NCBI GenBank assembly: GCA_030425945.1 | Contig: JAUHZL010000048.1 | Location: 1-11,614, forward strand | From: Alphaproteobacteria bacterium | GTDB lineage: Bacteria > Pseudomonadota > Alphaproteobacteria > Rhodobacterales > Rhodobacteraceae | DNA length: 11,614 nucleotides | Reading direction: 5' to 3' | In this document: positions 5,790 through 11,614 of the stretch, piece by piece | Layout: every line of letters begins with the position of its first letter | How positions within the stretch are numbered: the stretch's first letter is position 1 | Position numbers and translations under genes: made by a program | Notes under the pieces: model-generated | Seen by the model: the letters and a program-made list of their open reading frames with translations, nothing else | The model's database searches: none | What the model was told of the DNA's origin: nothing

Positions 5790-6473
5790 TCAGTTCGAGG
5801 CGCTGCGCCCGGGATAGTATTGCCGGTAGAACAGGTGGTCGCCGATATGGGCGGTCCGCTCGTATTGCGAGGCCCAGGACGGGTTGACCGCCGTGGTGTG
5901 GTAATGCGTGGCCCCAAAGGTCAGCGCGCGCGGCGCCCGCCCGGAGATCATCGCATCCGCGACCTTGCCCAGCCGGTCGTAGACCGCCGTCTCGGTGATG
6001 CGCTCGGGCTTGCCGTCGCAGTTGTACGAGAACTGGCAGGCGTTGCGCGCCCCGCTGCCCTGGTTGATGACGCCGCAGATCGAGCCGGGATAGCTCGCGC
6101 TGTCGCGCCGGTTCAGGATCACCTCGGCCACCGCGAACTGGCCGCGCAGGCTTTCGCCGCGCGCCTCGAAGTAGAGGGCCTCGGTCATGCATTCCCACTC
6201 GGCCGTGCGGCGCGGCGCGGGTTGCGCCGCCAGCCACTGGCTGGTGTAGATCCCGTCCGAAGTGCGATCCTGCCGCATCGGCGCGGTGATCGCCCGGAGG
6301 CGGGAGGCCGGGACGGCCTGAAGGGCGGCGCGTTCACTGGAGAAGAGCCCCAGGACGTTCCGCTCGATCTGACCCAGCGGGTCGGTAGACGAACTTGCCG
6401 TGACATCGGCGCTGGCAGCGCTGACCGACATCACCAAGCCCACGACGGCAGCAATCGTGCGCACAGGTTTCAC
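5790..6473 (-). CDS. Secreted cell-wall hydrolase, SleB/CwlJ family
   Basis: The 227-residue protein begins with a signal peptide (KPVR basic start, hydrophobic core to about 19, likely cleavage after ASA at 20-22), so it should act in the periplasm. Residues 23-90 are a linker. Residues 93-222 form the hydrolase_2 (SleB/CwlJ) domain: W93-x-C95-M-TEALYFEARGE with the expected catalytic Glu103, AVAEVILNRR at 114-123, YPGSICGVINQG at 128-139, CQFSYNCDG at 146-154 and FGATHYHT at 186-193. The family cleaves peptidoglycan and is best known from spore germination, but close relatives occur in many non-sporulating proteobacteria. The start is GTG 6473, supported by GAGGT and a gap of 8 nt; there is no usable upstream in-frame ATG because a stop lies ten codons back. 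It is 121 nt from folB, so co-transcription with folB is uncertain. The substrate bond is not predictable here. Confidence 0.92.
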   Translation of the reverse strand: MKPVRTIAAVVGLVMSVSAASADVTASSSTDPLGQIERNVLGLFSSERAALQAVPASRLRAITAPMRQDRTSDGIYTSQWLAAQPAPRRTAEWECMTEALYFEARGESLRGQFAVAEVILNRRDSASYPGSICGVINQGSGARNACQFSYNCDGKPERITETAVYDRLGKVADAMISGRAPRALTFGATHYHTTAVNPSWASQYERTAHIGDHLFYRQYYPGRSASN

Positions 6474-6562
6474 TTGTATTTACCTCGGTTGTTTCACCGA
6501 AGCTGACATCCCCCAATGCAGCTCACACTCAGGGTTACGGGGGGGATGCGTCATCTCCTAGG

Positions 6563-6591
6563 CACAATTCGGGCCAATGCGCAGAATTGTG
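6563..6591. repeat. Perfect inverted repeat upstream of the hydrolase gene
   Basis: CACAATTC (6563-6570) and GAATTGTG (6584-6591) are perfect 8-bp arms 21 bp apart centre to centre, two helical turns. The arms are AT-rich in an otherwise GC-rich region. The repeat lies 90-118 bp upstream of the hydrolase GTG and 30 nt past the PPDK-like stop codon. It could be a dimer operator for the hydrolase gene or a 3' hairpin of the gene upstream; no U tract follows, which favours an operator. Confidence 0.45.
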
Positions 6592-6595
6592 GCTC

Positions 6596-6614
6596 CGGCG
6601 ACACGAAATCGCCG
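6596..6614 (-). terminator. Hairpin just after the PPDK-like gene, weak terminator candidate
   Basis: On the minus strand CGGCGA and TCGCCG pair over 6 bp with a 7-nt loop, beginning 6 nt after the stop codon of the PPDK-like gene. No U run follows, so if it ends transcription it does so inefficiently or with Rho. Confidence 0.35.
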
Positions 6615-6620
6615 CGTCCC

Positions 6621-9224
<2,604 letters not shown>

Positions 9225-9231
9225 CGCGGCA

Positions 9232-9236
9232 CTCCT
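9232..9236 (-). promoter_or_regulatory. Ribosome binding site deciding the TTG start of the PPDK-like gene
   Basis: AGGAG on the minus strand stands 7 nt before TTG 9224, giving the N-terminus MQNGVDFIEITPTTP. The alternative ATG at 9254 has no such site and would place the ribosome binding site inside the coding region. Confidence 0.6.
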
Positions 9237-9249
9237 GTGGTGTGGCTGC

Positions 9250-9277
9250 AGCATAGCGACGCACGTTGCGCGTGCAA
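9250..9277 (-). promoter_or_regulatory. Candidate sigma-70 promoter of the PPDK-like gene
   Basis: On the minus strand TTGCAC (9272-9277) and TATGCT (9250-9255) are 16 nt apart. Initiation near 9243 gives a leader of about 19 nt that includes the AGGAG at 9232-9236 ahead of TTG 9224. This is the best promoter match in the window and indicates that the gene can be transcribed independently of glyS. Confidence 0.5.
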
Positions 9278-9279
9278 CG
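9264..9279. promoter_or_regulatory. Palindrome over the -35 box, possible operator
   Basis: CGTTGC (9264-9269) and GCAACG (9274-9279) form a perfect inverted repeat with a 4-nt centre. It covers the -35 box of the candidate promoter at 9250-9277, where a bound repressor would block RNA polymerase. It could instead form a hairpin in read-through RNA from glyS. The regulator is unknown. Confidence 0.4.
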
Positions 9280-9299
9280 GTCCCGGCAGGGCGCGGTGT

Positions 9300-9319
9300 C
9301 GCGGGGGGCGGCCCCCGCG
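9300..9319 (-). terminator. GC hairpin directly after glyS, possible terminator
   Basis: CGCGGGGG (9300-9307) and CCCCCGCG (9312-9319) pair over 8 bp with a GCGG loop, only 4 nt past the glyS stop codon. It lacks a U tract. Together with the promoter downstream it suggests that glyS and the PPDK-like gene are at least partly separate transcription units. Confidence 0.4.
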
Positions 9320-9323
9320 CCGG

Positions 9324-11561
9324 TCAGGCCTCGATCCGGCCGAGGTCCGCGACCTGCCCGCAGAGCGTGCGGATGCGCGACAGGAGGTTCAGCCGGTTGC
9401 GGCGCACGATCTGGTTCTCGGCATTGACCTGAACCGCCTCGAAGAAGGCATCGACCGGGGCGCGCAGGGCGGCCATCGCGGCCATCGCGGTGGCGAAATC
9501 CTCGGCCTTCAGCGCCGGAGCGATCACCGCCTCAGCCTCGGCCAGCGCGGCATGCAGCGCGGTTTCGCTGGCATCCTCGAAGAACTTCGGATCGGCCCCG
9601 TAGGAGTATTCGACGCCGTCCTTCTCCTCGGCCTGCGACAGGATATTGGCCGCGCGCTTGTAGCCCTGGATCAGGTTCGCACCATCGTCAGTGGCCAGCG
9701 TCGCGTTCAGCGCCTCGGCCCGCTTCACGAGCAGCGCGAGGTCGTCGTTGCCCTCCATCGCGAGGCAGGCGTCGATGATGTCATGCCGGATGCCGCGATC
9801 CTTGAGGAACACCTTCAGGCGGTCGTGGAAGAAGGAGAGGAGGTCGGCAGTCTCATTGGCGTAAGGCACTAGGTCCGAATTCGTGACAGGCATCTCCCTA
9901 ATGGTCTGCACGGCCTTGGCGACCAGATCCAAGTTGTCGAGGACTTGCTGTTCTTCACCCAGGACGATCGCCTGCTTGATGAGGCTTTCCAGCTCGCTCG
10001 TGTATTCCCGAGACTCTTCGGCGACATCACGTATTGCAAACCAAAGAAATGCAGAAAGCATTTCCTTGAGAAGACCCAACCGCACCCCGTTCTCCACCAC
10101 CAGCCGGATCACCCCCAGCGCGGCGCGGCGCAGGGCGAAGGGATCCTTCGAGCCCGTCGGCTTCTCGTCGATGGCCCAGAACCCGGTCAGCGTGTCCAGC
10201 TTGTCGGCCAGCGCCACGGCGACCGACAGCGGTGCCGTCGGCACGATGTCGGACGGGCCCAGCGGCGAGTAATGCTCCTGCGCGACGGCGGCGATCTCGG
10301 CGGGTTTCCCGGCGGCGGCGATGTAGTAGCGGCCCATCAGCCCCTGCAATTCGGGGAACTCGTAGACCATTTCCGACGACAGGTCGGCCTTGGCCAGCTG
10401 GGCGGCCTCCTCGGCGGCGTCCGGGTCGGCGCCCACCAGCGGCGCGATCTCGCGCGCCAGCGCGGCGATGCGGGCGATCCGCTCGGCCTGGCTGCCCAGC
10501 TTGTTGTGGAAGGTGACGTTGGCGAGGCTCTCCAGCCACGGGGTCATCCCGGCCTTCGCCACGCGCAGGTCGTTCTCCCAGAAGAACTTGGCGTCCGACA
10601 GGCGGGCCGCCAGCACCTTCTGGTTGCCCGCGAGGATGGTGGCGCCGTGGTCCTCGGTCTCGGTGTTGGCGACGGTGACGAAACGGGTGATCCGCCCGGT
10701 CTTGTCCTTCACCGAGAAGAACTTCTGGTGCTCCTTCATCGAGGTCTGCAGCACCTCGGGCGGCAGGTCGAGGAACTGCGCGTCGATCTTGCCCATCAGC
10801 ACGACCGGCCATTCGACGAGGCCGGAGACTTCTTCCAGCAGGCCGGGGTCCGACACGACCTCGAGACCCTGCGCGAAGGCCTGGCTCTCGGCCTCGGCCC
10901 GGATCGCCTCGGCCCGCTCCTCGGCGTCGAGGATCACGCGGGCGCGCTTCAGCTTGGCGGCGTAGTCCTCGAACCCGCTCACGGCGAAGGGCTCGGGCGC
11001 AAGGAAGCGGTGCCCGCGCGTGACGTTCCCGGCGGCGATGCCGTCCACGCTCAGCGGCACGACCTCCGCGCCCGCCTCGTCGCTGAACAGGCACAGGATC
11101 GAATGCAGCGGCCGCACCCAGCGCAGGCTGCCCGCGCCCCAGCGCATCGATTTCGGCCAGGGGAAGTTGCGGATGGTCGCGTCCAGCACCTCGGCGACGA
11201 TCTCGGGCGCCTTGCGACCGGGCTTCTCGATCACGGCGAAAAGCACCGCGCCCTTCTTGTCGGCGCGTTCCTCCAGTTGCTCGCGGGTCAGGCCGGTCGA
11301 GCGCAGGAAGCCCTCGATCGCCTGCGCGGGCGCATCGGCGCGGGGGCCTTTGCGTTCCTCGCGGGTGGTCGGGCTTTCGGCGGTCAGGCCCTGCACCGTC
11401 AGCGCGAGGCGGCGCGGTGTCGAGAAGGCGCGCGCCCCGGCGTAGGTCAGGCCCGCGTCCACCAGCCCGTCGGTGACGAGGCGCTTCAGGTCCTCGGCCG
11501 CCTTGCGCTGCATCCGGGCGGGGATTTCCTCGGAGAAAAGCTCGATCAGCAGATCCGGCAT
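9324..11561 (-). CDS. glyS: Glycyl-tRNA synthetase, beta subunit
   Basis: The 745-residue protein is the beta chain of the alpha2beta2 glycyl-tRNA synthetase, which recognises tRNA(Gly) while the alpha chain (glyQ, outside the window) activates glycine. The N-terminus has the family hallmarks LLIELFSEEIPARM at 4-17 and STPRRLA at 47-53. The middle part includes WVRPLHSILCLF at 148-159, KEHQKFF at 276-282 and the HD-like segment FHNKLGSQAERIARI at 351-365. The C-terminal anticodon-binding region runs from about 573 (DLLSFFHDRLKV) to the end. It is about 55 residues longer than E. coli GlyS, and most of the excess falls at about 497-571, where GC also drops (see findings). The ATG at 11561 has GAGGA before it. 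The stop of the upstream gene lies 8 nt away, indicating an operon. Confidence 0.97.
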   Translation of the reverse strand: MPDLLIELFSEEIPARMQRKAAEDLKRLVTDGLVDAGLTYAGARAFSTPRRLALTVQGLTAESPTTREERKGPRADAPAQAIEGFLRSTGLTREQLEERADKKGAVLFAVIEKPGRKAPEIVAEVLDATIRNFPWPKSMRWGAGSLRWVRPLHSILCLFSDEAGAEVVPLSVDGIAAGNVTRGHRFLAPEPFAVSGFEDYAAKLKRARVILDAEERAEAIRAEAESQAFAQGLEVVSDPGLLEEVSGLVEWPVVLMGKIDAQFLDLPPEVLQTSMKEHQKFFSVKDKTGRITRFVTVANTETEDHGATILAGNQKVLAARLSDAKFFWENDLRVAKAGMTPWLESLANVTFHNKLGSQAERIARIAALAREIAPLVGADPDAAEEAAQLAKADLSSEMVYEFPELQGLMGRYYIAAAGKPAEIAAVAQEHYSPLGPSDIVPTAPLSVAVALADKLDTLTGFWAIDEKPTGSKDPFALRRAALGVIRLVVENGVRLGLLKEMLSAFLWFAIRDVAEESREYTSELESLIKQAIVLGEEQQVLDNLDLVAKAVQTIREMPVTNSDLVPYANETADLLSFFHDRLKVFLKDRGIRHDIIDACLAMEGNDDLALLVKRAEALNATLATDDGANLIQGYKRAANILSQAEEKDGVEYSYGADPKFFEDASETALHAALAEAEAVIAPALKAEDFATAMAAMAALRAPVDAFFEAVQVNAENQIVRRNRLNLLSRIRTLCGQVADLGRIEA

Positions 11562-11569
11562 GGTGTCCT

Positions 11570-11614
11570 CTACTCGCCCGCGGGGGCGTCGTCGCGCGGG
11601 GGGCAGGCTTCGCC
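11570..11614 (-). CDS. 3' end of the gene upstream of glyS
   Basis: On the minus strand the last 14 codons, ending CPPRDDAPAGE, run into a TAG at 11570-11572, 8 nt before the glyS start. In Rhodobacteraceae a small uncharacterised protein gene (DUF6446, as I recall) often sits between glyQ and glyS, and this tail would fit. The spacing and codon choice suit a real gene end, but there is too little sequence to identify it. Confidence 0.4.
   Translation of the reverse strand, partial: GEACPPRDDAPAGE

Noticed and set aside
3721..5887. Long plus-strand open frames opposite folP and folB
   Set aside because: They are Arg/Pro/His-rich, without ribosome binding sites or motifs, and are explained as shadows of high-GC third positions in folP and folB.
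9225..9254. ATG 9254 as the start of the PPDK-like gene
   Set aside because: It lies in the candidate -10 box, has no ribosome binding site, and would place the good AGGAG inside the gene; TTG 9224 fits better.

Overview
The window looks like chromosomal core DNA from a high-GC alphaproteobacterium, most likely a member of the Rhodobacteraceae. The evidence is the strongly GC-biased third codon positions, the gene order glyS / PPDK-like gene / SleB-type hydrolase / folB-folP-glmM, a two-domain FolB, and an intergenic motif (2299-2332) that I associate with that family. I see no phage, IS element, CRISPR array, tRNA or rRNA. The family assignment is inference, because nothing could be searched.

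Left part (1-2288). A gene entering from the left edge is read on the minus strand; only its first 15 codons are inside. Next comes ilvC (216-1238, minus), a complete class I ketol-acid reductoisomerase of valine, leucine and isoleucine synthesis. Three GC-rich inverted repeats follow ilvC. Divergent from ilvC are two overlapping Lrp/AsnC-family regulator genes (1378-1833 and 1830-2288, plus). The 139 bp between ilvC and the first regulator carry several inverted repeats that are good candidates for Lrp-type operators, so local control of ilvC and autoregulation are plausible.

Middle part (2289-6473, minus strand). The regulators converge on glmM. Hairpins and a short repeat lie between them. 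Reading leftwards on the minus strand, the order is a secreted SleB/CwlJ-type cell-wall hydrolase, folB, folP and glmM. folB and folP are 4 nt apart and folP and glmM overlap by 4 nt (ATGA), so these three form a tight translational unit. It joins two steps of folate synthesis to phosphoglucosamine mutase, a peptidoglycan and LPS precursor enzyme. FolB carries an additional ~160-residue C-terminal region that I cannot identify.

Right part (6474-11614, minus strand). The last codons of an upstream gene are followed by glyS (glycyl-tRNA synthetase beta subunit). Then comes a pyruvate,phosphate dikinase-like gene that appears to have its own promoter and a TTG start. Its phosphohistidine and PEP/pyruvate domains are intact, but its ATP-grasp domain has lost most nucleotide-binding residues. 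This is the most interesting protein in the window. glyS has an in-frame segment of about 75 codons with clearly lower GC than its surroundings.

No obviously new multi-gene system is visible. The points worth following are the ATP-grasp-degenerate PPDK homologue, the FolB C-terminal domain, the GlyS insertion, and the paired Lrp genes with their operator-like palindromes.
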